Shown: positions 53,410 to 62,523, counted from the first letter of the stretch. The stretch is DNA of 63,597 nt from Candidatus Omnitrophota bacterium (GCA_040755155.1 JBFMBP010000074.1:1-63597); one strand, 5' to 3'. Made by a program: numbers and translations. The notes: generated by a model not told the origin, from the letters alone.

Positions 53410-54594
53410 ATGGAAGAGAAATCCCGCCGAATTCTTATTTTAGATAGTTCTCATAGCTCTTACCTGCAAATGATGAACAAGCAATTATGGCAGGTGCTAG
53501 AGAAAGGCGGATATGAATTATTCATCGAAGAATCCCCAAAAGCAATCCAAGAGGTTATGCGAAATATAGAACCGGATCTTGTTCTTATGGATTATTCGAT
53601 GACCGAAAAAATTGAAGACGACCTCTGTAAAGAAATAAAGAAATATAGTGTGGAAAGAGGAAAATTCATCCCCATTATTCTTCTGTTCACTTTGAGCGAT
53701 TTCGATAACAAACTCGCTGGCCTAGATAACGGAGCGGACGATTTTCTCATTAAGCCGCCTTCTCCCAAAGAACTTCTCGCACGCGTCCGCAATTTACTGC
53801 GCGTTTGCGATCTGCAAGACAATCTGCGCGAGACGAATGTACGATTGGAACGGGCGCAAAGGATTATCGAACGAGAGATTAACATCGTTGGGCAAATTCA
53901 GCGGTCGTTCCTGCCGCGCACTTTCCCCTCCCATCCGAATCTTCGCTTGGCCGCCCGTTATCAGCCTTCTACGCAAGCGGGAGGCGATTATTACGACGTT
54001 GTATCCCTTGACGAGAATCGATGGGGCATCGTAATCGCGGATATCGCCGGGCATGGCGTCTCCGCGGCGGTGGTTATGGCGTTGACTCAAATGGCCGTCA
54101 AGGAATTTTCTTCGGATGCAAACAGTCCTCAGGAAGCATTGAAAATTTTCAATGAAAAATTGAATCGACATCTTTCGTCAGAACATTTCGTCACGATGTT
54201 CTACTCCATTTTAGACCTGCGAACCATGGAATTGACTTATGCTTCCGCCGGCCACTATCCCATGATGTTTTACTCCGCCCATGAACATCGAGTGAAAATG
54301 TTGGAAATCGAGCCTGGCTTCCCTCTTCGCACATTCAATTCGGAGCGCTACGAACAAAAAAATGAGACGCTGAAGCCGGGCGACAAAATTCTTTTATTTA
54401 CGGATGGAGTGACCGATGTCTTCAATCTGGAAAAAGAATTTTACGGCGTCGAACGGTTGAAAGAGACGTTTTTGCGCAATTGCGACACATCGCCCGAAGT
54501 TCTCGTCCAAACCATTTATCACGATACGGAAATTTTCCGCAAAGGCAAAACCCGCTTGGACGATTTTACTCTCATGGTTATATGCCGGACGTGA
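53410..54594 (+). CDS. Receiver-PP2C (SpoIIE/RsbU-type) serine phosphatase
   Basis: The 394 residues combine a receiver (about 8-125) with a PP2C phosphatase (about 195-392). Asp61 in LVLMDYSM is the phospho-acceptor and Lys115 in DDFLIKPP is conserved, but the acidic pair near the N-terminus is reduced to a single Asp12 (LILDSSHSS), so phosphorylation may be weak. The linker helix (NVRLERAQRIIEREINIVGQIQ) leads to PP2C metal motifs GGDYYDVV, IADIAGHGVSAA and LFTDGVTD. Such proteins dephosphorylate anti-sigma-factor antagonists in stress pathways; no STAS or anti-sigma gene is nearby. ATG 53410 begins just before the receiver; an upstream in-frame TTG (53311) would add 33 unlikely residues. 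Confidence 0.88.
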   Translation: MEEKSRRILILDSSHSSYLQMMNKQLWQVLEKGGYELFIEESPKAIQEVMRNIEPDLVLMDYSMTEKIEDDLCKEIKKYSVERGKFIPIILLFTLSDFDNKLAGLDNGADDFLIKPPSPKELLARVRNLLRVCDLQDNLRETNVRLERAQRIIEREINIVGQIQRSFLPRTFPSHPNLRLAARYQPSTQAGGDYYDVVSLDENRWGIVIADIAGHGVSAAVVMALTQMAVKEFSSDANSPQEALKIFNEKLNRHLSSEHFVTMFYSILDLRTMELTYASAGHYPMMFYSAHEHRVKMLEIEPGFPLRTFNSERYEQKNETLKPGDKILLFTDGVTDVFNLEKEFYGVERLKETFLRNCDTSPEVLVQTIYHDTEIFRKGKTRLDDFTLMVICRT

Positions 54595-54615
54595 ACTCCG
54601 CTCCAACCTCTCCAT

Positions 54616-55692
54616 TCAGGATGCGATCCAGGTTATTTTATCCGTAAAGCGTTGCAATAAAGGAATGATCGTTTCGGGGAATAACGATTCGCTGACGCCG
54701 TGTCCTACCGTAACCGTATTGAGCCTCTCCTCATTCGCCTCCCATAAATAGTGATACCCCATCTCGCCAGTGAGATAGGCGTCGACATCCAATTTCTTTA
54801 CGATAGGTAAAACGCTGGAACCGCTGCCGGTAGATAGAGCGATGCGTCCGACTTTTCGTTTGGCATCGGGACGGACGCCGCCGAATTCCGGTGGATGCGG
54901 CAGGCTTTTTTTCACCCTCTCCATAAAAGCGTTCCATGTTAGTTTTTTGCGAAACTCCGCTACCCATACGGCCTGGCCGATATCGCGGAAATCTTCCAGC
55001 GGGTAAAGATCGTAAGCGGGTTCTTCGTAGGGATGCGCAGCGAACAAGGCGTTGACGACGGCGTGTTTTTTTTCATTAGGCAGGATCATTTCCAGCCGGT
55101 CTTCTTCCGCTTTTTCCAACGCGCCAGCGCGGCCAATAAAAGGATTGGAGCGATCCGATCCCCTGAAAGTTCCGGTTCCCCGCAAGGAAAAGGAGCATAG
55201 ATCGTATTCGCCAATAACTCCTGCTCCCGCTTCGGCCAAGGCTTGGCGTACGCGATCCGTAAAATCCGGCGGGACGAAGGTTATCAGTTTTAGCCGTCCG
55301 CTTTGCGGTTTGGACGCCAAGGGATGCGCCTGCTCGCAGCCCAATTTTTCCGCCCATACTTTCGCCATTCCCTCCGGATGCAAATCCATGTTGGTATGAG
55401 CGGCGTAAAACGCCATGTCTTGGCGCACCAGTTCGCGGGCCAGGCGCTGAATAGGATGATTTTCTAACAACTTGCGCAGAGGCGAATAAATAAGCGGATG
55501 ATGAACCAGCAGCAAATCCGCCTTTTGACGAACCGCTTGCCGAATAATTTCGGTAGACGCTTCCAAAGCGGCAAGAACGCGGTGAACTTCGCGGTCCGGG
55601 TCGCCGATTTGCAATCCTACAGGATCGTCCGGCAATGCCCATTCCAACGGAACGGCGTTTTCGATAAGGCGGACAAGTTCGTGTAGTTTCAT
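54616..55692 (-). CDS. Nif3-like dinuclear metal-centre protein with inserted PII/CutA-like domain
   Basis: Member of the NIF3/DUF34 family, conserved in all domains of life but without an agreed function (sometimes named GTP cyclohydrolase 1 type 2 homologue). In 358 residues: an N-terminal half with ALEASTEIIRQAVRQKADLLLVHHPLIYSP (metal-binding His pair), AAHTNMD, a central insert (LKLITFVPPDFTDRVRQALAEAGAG... AHPYEEPAYDLYPL) as in Bacillus YqfO, and a C-terminal half with ALSTGSGSSVLP, YLTGEMGYHYLWEA and VGHGVSE. All metal ligands appear intact. AAAGG precedes the ATG. It is the last gene of the minus-strand rmlB operon. Confidence 0.9.
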   Translation of the reverse strand: MKLHELVRLIENAVPLEWALPDDPVGLQIGDPDREVHRVLAALEASTEIIRQAVRQKADLLLVHHPLIYSPLRKLLENHPIQRLARELVRQDMAFYAAHTNMDLHPEGMAKVWAEKLGCEQAHPLASKPQSGRLKLITFVPPDFTDRVRQALAEAGAGVIGEYDLCSFSLRGTGTFRGSDRSNPFIGRAGALEKAEEDRLEMILPNEKKHAVVNALFAAHPYEEPAYDLYPLEDFRDIGQAVWVAEFRKKLTWNAFMERVKKSLPHPPEFGGVRPDAKRKVGRIALSTGSGSSVLPIVKKLDVDAYLTGEMGYHYLWEANEERLNTVTVGHGVSESLFPETIIPLLQRFTDKITWIAS

Positions 55693-55722
55693 GATTATTT
55701 ACCTTTTATGAATTGTCGCCAT

Positions 55723-56559
55723 TCATTGCCGCAGCGAAATCGCCTGCCATTCGCCGATTCCGCCGATAAACTGGTAGGGCAGGCCGCCGAGACAGGGATG
55801 ATTCGGCGGCATGAAGTCCAAACTTTCGATTCGCTCCATCCAAACCCGCGCTTCCAAGCCTGTAAGCCAATCCCCCCAGTTTTCCTGGGGAAGAAACGAG
55901 ACAATGCTTCCTTCTTTCTTGTGCCTCGCAAGATAGGCTCGGAACACTTCCCGGCCAAAAGCCAATTCTCCCGTTTTAGTCGTGAATGGACAATCCAAGG
56001 TGATTTCGAGATCGGTGGGGGCCGCCACGGGCAAGCGGTTGCGGTTGTGGAGAAAAAGGCCGCCCGCGGTGTGAGGCAGTTTTTTTTTGTAGACGTAGGC
56101 CGACGCATTCGGATACCGTTCGATGAACTCTTTCGGCAAGCTGGGAATCGCGAGATTGTCATGCAATCGGCATCTCTCTTCGATCGATAAAAACGGCGGC
56201 GGAGTCGATGGCGGCCTCGCCGTCACCCGATGAAAGAGAGGTGGAAGCAAAATGATCGGCGAAGCCAGCAAGGCGACTAAAACGACGGGAACCCATGCGG
56301 CGAAGTGAATGGCGATCAATACTAACAAATAAAGAAGAGTAAAAGCCGCCGGGATCCAATCGTCCGTCGGCTTTCGCGAGATTTTCGATTCGGCCCGATC
56401 TAACGAAAAGGATAAATACCCCATCATTGAGGAAAATACGACAATTTCGATCGAGGAAAGCCAGATCGATAGGCTGCTTCCATTCAGCGTCGAAACGCCA
56501 TCCCCGCTAACGTTCGCCCCAAACCACGCCAATAGCCATTCGATGAAGACGATCAGCAT
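55723..56559 (-). CDS. Hypothetical membrane protein with cytoplasmic or periplasmic C-terminal domain
   Basis: No recognised family. The 278 residues start with hydrophobic segments (LIVFIEWLLAWFGANV; LSIWLSSIEIVVFSSMMGYLSF; AAFTLLYLLVLIAIHFAAW; VPVVLVALLASPIILLPPLF), three or four membrane helices in all. The soluble part of about 150 residues (LFLHNRNRLPVAAPTDLEITLDC, GLPYQFIGGIGEWQAISL) looks folded and beta-rich. Its place between an M16 peptidase and a Nif3-like gene, 30 bases from the latter, suggests operon membership only. A G-rich stretch precedes the ATG. Confidence 0.65.
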   Translation of the reverse strand: MLIVFIEWLLAWFGANVSGDGVSTLNGSSLSIWLSSIEIVVFSSMMGYLSFSLDRAESKISRKPTDDWIPAAFTLLYLLVLIAIHFAAWVPVVLVALLASPIILLPPLFHRVTARPPSTPPPFLSIEERCRLHDNLAIPSLPKEFIERYPNASAYVYKKKLPHTAGGLFLHNRNRLPVAAPTDLEITLDCPFTTKTGELAFGREVFRAYLARHKKEGSIVSFLPQENWGDWLTGLEARVWMERIESLDFMPPNHPCLGGLPYQFIGGIGEWQAISLRQ

Positions 56560-56688
56560 AATTATGCCCCCCCAATCGGATGGGGATAATCATCCATTAT
56601 CGGCGAAATCACCAAAGAGTAAATTTGCGTCCAGCGCCTGGCTCGAATAGTATTACGCTTATTTTCGACTAATTTTTCCCTTGCCGCC

Positions 56689-57951
56689 TTATGGATGTTT
56701 CGGAAGCAACAAACCCCGGCATCGCCTCTGCGGCGAAAGGTAGCGATCGTAAACCTCCGCTAAATCCTGGAGAGTAACTTTTTCAATTTCTTCCTGGTAA
56801 TGCACGGCGTAATCGATCCCTTCCGTGATGCGGCCATAACCGTAAGTATGGGCGATCGAGATCATTTTTTCGTTGGAGAAAGCAAAATCGGCGCGCGACA
56901 TGCTCTTGCTTTTTTCCAATTCCTCTTCCGTAATCTTTTCCCGCGCTTTTTTCAATTCGCTTTCGATCTCCGCTTCCACTTGCGGAATCTTGGAAGGTTC
57001 CGTCACGGCCTCAATCATAAACAGTCCAGCGTGAGTCAGGTTCCAGGCGTCGCAGCCGATCGAAGAAACGATGCCCAATTCATCGTTCAGCCTCCGGTGC
57101 AAACGGGATGAGCGCCCTTCGCCCAATATCATAGAAAGGATATCCAGAGCGTATTCGCGAGAAGTTCCTAATAACTTTGGCGTAGGGTAGCCGATAAGAA
57201 GATAGGATTGGTTTACGTCTCTTTCAATGACGATTTCGGAAGGAGCGTTAATGACGTCCCAAGCGCGATTCGCTTCGGACGGCGCTTCTTGGACGAAATC
57301 GCCAAGCAGACGGTTCAGCTCGTCCTGCGTCTCTTGCAATCCAATATCGCCCACGATGGATATCGTAACGTTTTTGGGATGATAGCGATTGCGCAAATAA
57401 TCGTTGAAGGAATCGCGCGTAATCGTTTGCAGCGAGTCCTGCGTTCCCAGCACGTTGCGCCGGTACGGGCAGCGGGAAAAAGCCAAACTGGTGAATTCGT
57501 CGTAAATCTTCGACCAGGGATTGTCCTCGCTGCGCTTGATCTCTTCCAGAACCACGGAGCGCTCCCGTTCGATCTCTTCCGGATCGAAGAGGGGATGGCG
57601 CAAAGAATCGATCATCACTTCCAGCGCAGTCTTCCAACCGAAACTGGGGAGCACGACATAGTAATGGGTATAATCCAACGAGGTGGCGGCGTTGTTGTAA
57701 CCGCCGAGGGAAGTGATGATCCGATCCATGACGCCAACGCCGAAACGTTCCGTTCCCTTGAAAAACATGTGCTCGTAGAAATGGGAAAGTCCCAGATGCG
57801 GTTCGGGATCGTGAACGGCGCCGGTTCCTATCCACATGTCAATGGCGATAATAGGCGCCATGCGCAGTTCCTTGTGGACGAGTGTAAAGCCGCTGGGCAG
57901 GCGGATTTCGGTATAGGGAAGAAGAGGATTTCCGTTAAGAGTCGTAGTCAT
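56689..57951 (-). CDS. M16 family zinc metallopeptidase (processing protease type)
   Basis: Inverse-zincin peptidase of 420 residues related to mitochondrial processing peptidase and Bacillus MlpA. The zinc motif HXXEH is present (His57, Glu60, His61 in LSHFYEHMFFKGTER), with the distal ligand Glu137 in VVLEEIKRSEDN about 76 residues later. The C-terminal half has LSMILGEGRSSRLHRRLNDELGIVSSI, typical of the family. There is no signal peptide, so action on internal peptides is likely. The start lies 4 bases after the rmlA-like stop, indicating one transcript with the sugar-nucleotide genes. Confidence 0.92.
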   Translation of the reverse strand: MTTTLNGNPLLPYTEIRLPSGFTLVHKELRMAPIIAIDMWIGTGAVHDPEPHLGLSHFYEHMFFKGTERFGVGVMDRIITSLGGYNNAATSLDYTHYYVVLPSFGWKTALEVMIDSLRHPLFDPEEIERERSVVLEEIKRSEDNPWSKIYDEFTSLAFSRCPYRRNVLGTQDSLQTITRDSFNDYLRNRYHPKNVTISIVGDIGLQETQDELNRLLGDFVQEAPSEANRAWDVINAPSEIVIERDVNQSYLLIGYPTPKLLGTSREYALDILSMILGEGRSSRLHRRLNDELGIVSSIGCDAWNLTHAGLFMIEAVTEPSKIPQVEAEIESELKKAREKITEEELEKSKSMSRADFAFSNEKMISIAHTYGYGRITEGIDYAVHYQEEIEKVTLQDLAEVYDRYLSPQRRCRGLLLPKHP

Positions 57952-57955
57952 ATGA

Positions 57956-58690
57956 TTAGTCCAAATTATTGGCGCCGGTTCGGGCGATAAGGCATCCCGC
58001 TTCGTGCAGCGATTGGCGCGTCTCTCCGCAATCGGCCCACCATCCTTCCAAATAATCGAAGGTAAGGGTTCCCTGACGCAGGTAGGCGTTGTTCACGTCC
58101 GTAATTTCCAACTCGCCCCGAGCCGACGGCTCCAGCGAATCGACGATTTCGAAGACCTGGGCGTCATACATGTATATCCCGGTAACGGCGTATCGCGAGG
58201 GGGGATATTTCGGTTTTTCCTGAATTTCCACAATGCGTCCGTTCTCGATTTTGGGAACGCCGTATTGTTCGGGATGCTCCACTTCTTTCAGCAGGATTTT
58301 GGCCCCGCGCTCCTGTTTTTCGAATTCCTTCACAAAGGGAACGATATTTTTTTCGATGATATTGTCGCCCAGCATGACGACGGCGCGGTCGCCGCCGACG
58401 AAATCGCGGGTTAACGCCAGCGCTTCAGCAATGCCGCCTTCGCGATCCTGGTAGGTGTAATGAAGGCGCTTCAAGCCGAATTCTTTCCCATTGCCCAGCA
58501 AGGGCAGGAAATCGCCTGCATGGTTGCCGCCGGTGATGATCATGATATCTTCGATCCCCGCCTGAAGTAGGGTTTGGATGGGATAGAAGATCATCGGCCG
58601 GTCGTAGACGGGCAGCAAGTGTTTATTGGTCACACGCGTCATCGGCAACAGCCGGGTTCCAAGACCTCCCGCCGTAATTACGCCTTTCAT
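57956..58690 (-). CDS. Sugar-1-phosphate nucleotidyltransferase (RmlA-like, short form)
   Basis: Likely makes dTDP-glucose from glucose-1-phosphate and dTTP, feeding the dehydratase encoded just upstream. The 244 residues show GVITAGGLGTRLLPMTRVTNKHLLPVYDRPM, VVMLGDNIIE, EHPEQYGVPKI and a final WWADCGETRQSLHEA, all RmlA-like. It is about 45 residues shorter than enterobacterial RmlA, lacking part of the C-terminal regulatory helices, as in the short class. Its ATG overlaps the rmlB stop by four bases, with GGGAGG inside rmlB. RmlC and RmlD are not in the window, so the final sugar need not be rhamnose. Confidence 0.87.
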   Translation of the reverse strand: MKGVITAGGLGTRLLPMTRVTNKHLLPVYDRPMIFYPIQTLLQAGIEDIMIITGGNHAGDFLPLLGNGKEFGLKRLHYTYQDREGGIAEALALTRDFVGGDRAVVMLGDNIIEKNIVPFVKEFEKQERGAKILLKEVEHPEQYGVPKIENGRIVEIQEKPKYPPSRYAVTGIYMYDAQVFEIVDSLEPSARGELEITDVNNAYLRQGTLTFDYLEGWWADCGETRQSLHEAGCLIARTGANNLD

Positions 58691-59730
58691 TGTCCGCCTC
58701 CCGGCGGCTTCAAACGGCCGCCGTATTGTTTTTTGTAATAAGCCTTGAATTCCGGCCCTTTAATTTTCTTCCACCATTCTTTGTTTTTCTTATACCAGGA
58801 GACGGTTTTAGCGAGACCTTCCTCAAGGGATACGGCGGGTTCCCAGCCCAGGGCTTTGATCTTGCCGCTGTCGATGGCGTAGCGGAAATCGTGGCCCGGC
58901 CGGTCTTCCACGAACGAGAGCAAGTCTTTCGGCTTTTTCATCAATTCCAGGATTTTTTCCGCCACGGCGATATTCCGTTCTTCCGCATATCCGCCGACAT
59001 TGTAGATTTCGCCGGCAACGCCATTTTTCAGAACCAGGTCGATGGCCCGGCAATGATCTTCCACGTAAAGCCATTCCCGCATTTGATCGCCCTTTCCGTA
59101 TACGGGAAGCGGTTCGTTTTCCATGGCGTTGGTGATGAAGAGAGGAATCAATTTTTCGGGATACTGATAGGGGCCGTAATTATTGGCGGCGCGGGTGACG
59201 ATGGCGCTCAGGCCGTAAGTTACGCAATAGGCGCGGCAGAGGAGCTCGCCGCCGCCTTTGCTCGCCGAATAGGGCGAAGAGGGACGCATGGGGCTGTCTT
59301 CTTTCATCGGTTCGGCGAAGACGGGACCGTAAACTTCGTCGGTGCTGATCTGTACGAAACGCTCAACTTTGCATTGGCGCGCCGCTTCCAGGAGGTTGAA
59401 GGTTCCAATCACGTCGGTTTTAAGAAAATCGTCTGGGCGGCTGATGGAACGGTCGACATGCGTTTCCGCCGCAAAATTGACAATGGCGTTCACTTCCTTG
59501 CGGCTGAGGAGGTCCATGACTAACTGTTTGTCGGCGATGTCGCCTTGAAAGAAGCAGTAGCGGGGATCGCGTTCGATGGCGCGAAGATTCTCCAGATTCC
59601 CGGCGTAGGTCAGTTTGTCGAGATTGATAATATGAACATCCTCATAGGCGGAAAGCATATATTGTATAAAGTTGGAACCGATAAACCCCGCTCCACCCGT
59701 TACTAATAAGCTTGTCATAGGATAGGCCAT
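58687..59730 (-). CDS. rmlB: dTDP-glucose 4,6-dehydratase
   Basis: Extended short-chain dehydrogenase that converts dTDP-glucose to the 4-keto-6-deoxy sugar, a branch point for rhamnose and other deoxysugars of surface glycans. In 347 residues: NAD-binding VTGGAGFIGSNFIQYM, LDKLTYAGNLENL, NFAAETHVDRSI, catalytic ISTDEVYG and YSASKGGGE (Tyr and Lys), AANNYGPYQYPEKLIPLFI and DQMREWLYVEDHCRAI. It heads the rmlB-rmlA-M16-membrane protein-Nif3 operon. Two in-frame ATGs (59730 and 59718) are possible; neither has a well-spaced ribosome site, and the second gives MTSLLVTGGAG, the usual N-terminus. Confidence 0.92.
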   Translation of the reverse strand: MAYPMTSLLVTGGAGFIGSNFIQYMLSAYEDVHIINLDKLTYAGNLENLRAIERDPRYCFFQGDIADKQLVMDLLSRKEVNAIVNFAAETHVDRSISRPDDFLKTDVIGTFNLLEAARQCKVERFVQISTDEVYGPVFAEPMKEDSPMRPSSPYSASKGGGELLCRAYCVTYGLSAIVTRAANNYGPYQYPEKLIPLFITNAMENEPLPVYGKGDQMREWLYVEDHCRAIDLVLKNGVAGEIYNVGGYAEERNIAVAEKILELMKKPKDLLSFVEDRPGHDFRYAIDSGKIKALGWEPAVSLEEGLAKTVSWYKKNKEWWKKIKGPEFKAYYKKQYGGRLKPPGGGQ

Positions 59731-60279
59731 CCTTGATTCGATCGAAATCGCTTATTGGCGCACGGAAACCGCCGCCGAACGCCAGGATGATGTAAAATCG
59801 TCTTTTCGTAAAAGCAGCCCGCGCTTTTTGCCGCCGGGCTTCGCCATAATCGGATAACCTCTTTATAGTAGCATAATTGAGAGATCGGGGAAAGCGATTG
59901 GAGGAGCTGGTTTAAAACGAAGAAAGCCGCCATCGGGCGGCTTTCTTCACCAAATACTTTTGTTTCGAGAATGTGCCGTTCTCTACTCTGATATTATTAT
60001 ATATCGGCAATGTTTCAATTGTCTAGAGTATTTTTTCATTTTTTTCAATTTTTTTTGGGGAGGGAGTTGGTTATGGATTTTCCCGATAGACGTCTATTCG
60101 CTTCCCTATAATGCTTTCGCTTTAGAAACCGGCATAATCATTGGACATTGATGCTTGAAGATTTCCTCCCGCCGCATTGACGGTTAACCTTGCAAGCGGA
60201 TAGATCGAGTTATAAGATTCCAGGAGGAAGAGGCGGTTTTTTTTGTTTCTTCTATTCCTTATCGAGCAAGGAGAGATCA
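59731..60279. other. Divergent intergenic region of about 550 bases with one strong hairpin
   Basis: It separates rmlB (minus) from thioredoxin (plus). At 59921-59946 an 11-bp perfect stem (AGAAAGCCGCC/GGCGGCTTTCT, loop ATCG) is followed on the minus strand by TCGTTTTAAA, resembling a terminator or attenuator in the rmlB leader. Bases 59980-60060 are AT-rich with T-runs. No gene or tRNA was recognised. Confidence 0.55.
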
Positions 60280-60603
60280 ATGGCTCAAGAGATCTCGGGA
60301 AGTAATTTTAATTCGGAAGTACTGCAATCCACGGCGCCCGTCCTTTTGGATTTCAGCGCGACATGGTGCGGGCCGTGCCAAAAAATCGCTCCCATCGTAG
60401 ACGAACTCGCAAAAGATTTTTCGGGGCGCGCCAAAGTGTTCAAAGTGGATGTAGACAACAATCAAGAACTGGCCTCCCAATATGGGATCATGAGCGTGCC
60501 TACTCTCATGATTATCAAGGGGGGCGAGGTTGTCAACAAGTGGATCGGCTTTACGCCGAAAGCAACGCTCTCCGAAGCGCTGGAAGCGACAATCTCTTCT
60601 TAA
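60280..60603 (+). CDS. trxA: Thioredoxin
   Basis: Small cytoplasmic dithiol-disulfide carrier of 107 residues that reduces ribonucleotide reductase and other proteins. The active site is Trp29-Cys30-Gly31-Pro32-Cys33 in FSATWCGPCQK. The buried Asp and cis-proline positions are present (VLLDFSA; IMSVPTLMI), and KGGEVVNKWIGF closes the fold. ATG 60280 follows AAGGAGAG by a few bases and gives a standard-length protein; an upstream frame to 60190 would add 30 atypical residues. A strong terminator follows, so it is monocistronic. Confidence 0.95.
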   Translation: MAQEISGSNFNSEVLQSTAPVLLDFSATWCGPCQKIAPIVDELAKDFSGRAKVFKVDVDNNQELASQYGIMSVPTLMIIKGGEVVNKWIGFTPKATLSEALEATISS

Positions 60604-60625
60604 AATTATATGATAATCGAACAAT

Positions 60626-60658
60626 AAGCCGTTGGACGAACCTTCCAATGGCTTTTTT
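60626..60658 (+). terminator. Rho-independent terminator after trxA
   Basis: AAGCCGTTGGA (60626-60636) pairs with TCCAATGGCTT (60644-60654) with one G-T pair and a 7-base loop, followed by TTTT. Confidence 0.85.
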
Positions 60659-60764
60659 GTCTATCGTTTAAGAGAGTTATTCGAACATCATTCATAAACC
60701 GGGGGGCGGCGCAGTTTAATCGCTACGATAATGGATCGTTCGTTTTTTCCGCGCCGCGATATTT

Positions 60765-62498
60765 ATGAAATCGGCGAATAAATCTATAACGGATTTTTCC
60801 GAAGGAAAAGATCGATCGACGGCTTTTCTCCCCGTCCGTTGGATTCGTTCCATTGCCGGCGTTTTGAACGATCTCGCCTCGAATCCCATTATTCTCCAGG
60901 AATTCGTCAAGCAATTGCGCAGCGGCCGTTTTTTCGTCATGCTGGCGTTTATTCTCGGCGCGGGAACCTTAGCCGTAGCCTTATTTTGGCAGACTCCCAA
61001 TTACAACAATTATCCCGCAGGTAGAAGACTGTTCTCGGCGCTGGTCGCGGGAGAGACGCTCGCCGCTCTATTGATGCTGCCCGCCATGATGGCTCATTCC
61101 TTGATCGTGGAGAGAGACCGTGACACTCTTCCCCTGCTGCTCGCGACGCCGCTTGGCCCAGGCCGCATCATCCTGGGGAAATTGCTATCCACGCTGGGGA
61201 TCATGCTCCTTTTAATCGCAGCCACGTATCCATTAATCGGAGTTTGTCTGGCGCGAGGAGGCGTGGCGCCTTGGGAAGTGCTGGCGAGCGCCATTTTCTT
61301 GATCTATCTCAGCTTCGTTCTCGCCTGCTTCGCCGCTTATCACGCCCTGGCTTCCACAACGATATTCCGGGCCATTTTCACTACGCAGGCGACTTTATTT
61401 CTTTTTTTCGCATCCTTGGGTTTTGCGCTGGTTTTCGCTTCCGGGATTCTATATGGTTTTTGCTTGGCGGCGATGCGGGTATTGGGTTTTATCCTGCCGT
61501 TGGGAAAATATATCCCGATGATGTCGAAAATCCTGCTTATTCTATTCGGCGGCGTTGGATTCATCGTTCTAACGAGCATCCCTGTATGGCTGCTGTCTCA
61601 AGCCCGCAAACGGCTGCAAACGTTGGAGCCGAAAACCCCCTCTATCTGGACCCTTGAGATCCATCCCTCGTTTCAATACGGCCAAGTCGTGGAGGAAGAA
61701 AAAAAAGTTACCTTGCGCTCTCGATGGCTTCTTCGAGAGGGAGGCAATCCTTTTTACCTGCGGGAACGGCTCGGCTACAGCGCCGCGCATACGCCGTTTA
61801 CGATTCCCTCCTGGTATCTGATCGCTCTGGCTTCCCACATCCTATTCATCCTGACGCCTATCGAGCAGGGGCGATGGGTTGCTGCCGCCGTTTTATTGTT
61901 TTCGGCGCAGTTTGCTCCGATCTATGCGGGAACCTTATTTGCGGGGGAGAAAGAGATCGGAACCTGGGATTTACTGTTGACAACGATAAGCCGTTCGCGG
62001 ACGCTGTTGAACGGCAAAATGCTAGGAGCGTTGCATCAAGCCGGATTGCGCACGGCGGCTATGTTTTATCCGCCGTTCATCCTGGCGGCGATTCTAACCA
62101 AGATTCTCTCGGCTCAAGGCAGCGACATCCACGGCCCGACGTTTTTCTTGCTCGCCGCGTTCACAGTCATTATCGGGACGCAAACGTTGTTCCTAATCGC
62201 CATGACGTCCTATCTATCGCTCCGTTTCGAGCGGGTCAACCGAGTTCTTCTTTGGAGTTGGATTCTTTTCATCGGCTATTGCGCTGCTCCGTATCTCTTG
62301 GCGCCGATAGCGATTCAAAACGGCTATCATGGCATCGGCTTTTTTCTCTATGCTCTGAGTCCTTTGCATCTTATTCTTAGCATAAGCAGCCTATGGGAAA
62401 CGCATTGGGAAATCATATTGATTTACTTCTTCGTTTTTATGGCGGGCGGCGGGATTTTTTATCGATTGAGTCTGCATTATTTGAAAAATAGCCGTTAA
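60765..62498 (+). CDS. Fused double ABC-2-type transporter permease
   Basis: Integral membrane protein of 577 residues with about 12 helices. Two halves each carry the ABC-2 permease signature that follows the first helices: VERDRDTLPLLLATPLGPGRIILGKLL (about 110-140) and GEKEIGTWDLLLTTISRSRTLLNGKMLG (about 395-425). A charged middle section (RLQTLEPKTPSIWTLEIHPSF to LREGGNPFYLRERL) joins them. The halves are therefore a fusion or internal duplication of one permease. No ATPase gene is adjacent, so the energy-coupling partner is encoded elsewhere. No ribosome site is visible before ATG 60765. Substrate unknown; related permeases work in gliding, export or copper systems. Confidence 0.8.
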   Translation: MKSANKSITDFSEGKDRSTAFLPVRWIRSIAGVLNDLASNPIILQEFVKQLRSGRFFVMLAFILGAGTLAVALFWQTPNYNNYPAGRRLFSALVAGETLAALLMLPAMMAHSLIVERDRDTLPLLLATPLGPGRIILGKLLSTLGIMLLLIAATYPLIGVCLARGGVAPWEVLASAIFLIYLSFVLACFAAYHALASTTIFRAIFTTQATLFLFFASLGFALVFASGILYGFCLAAMRVLGFILPLGKYIPMMSKILLILFGGVGFIVLTSIPVWLLSQARKRLQTLEPKTPSIWTLEIHPSFQYGQVVEEEKKVTLRSRWLLREGGNPFYLRERLGYSAAHTPFTIPSWYLIALASHILFILTPIEQGRWVAAAVLLFSAQFAPIYAGTLFAGEKEIGTWDLLLTTISRSRTLLNGKMLGALHQAGLRTAAMFYPPFILAAILTKILSAQGSDIHGPTFFLLAAFTVIIGTQTLFLIAMTSYLSLRFERVNRVLLWSWILFIGYCAAPYLLAPIAIQNGYHGIGFFLYALSPLHLILSISSLWETHWEIILIYFFVFMAGGGIFYRLSLHYLKNSR

Positions 62499-62523
62499 AC
62501 AATTCATACTGCGCATTTCCATT

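Noticed and set aside
59731-60279. Search for a tRNA or riboswitch in the rmlB-trxA gap
   Set aside because: No cloverleaf, GTTCRANNC loop or known aptamer core was recognised; only a simple hairpin.
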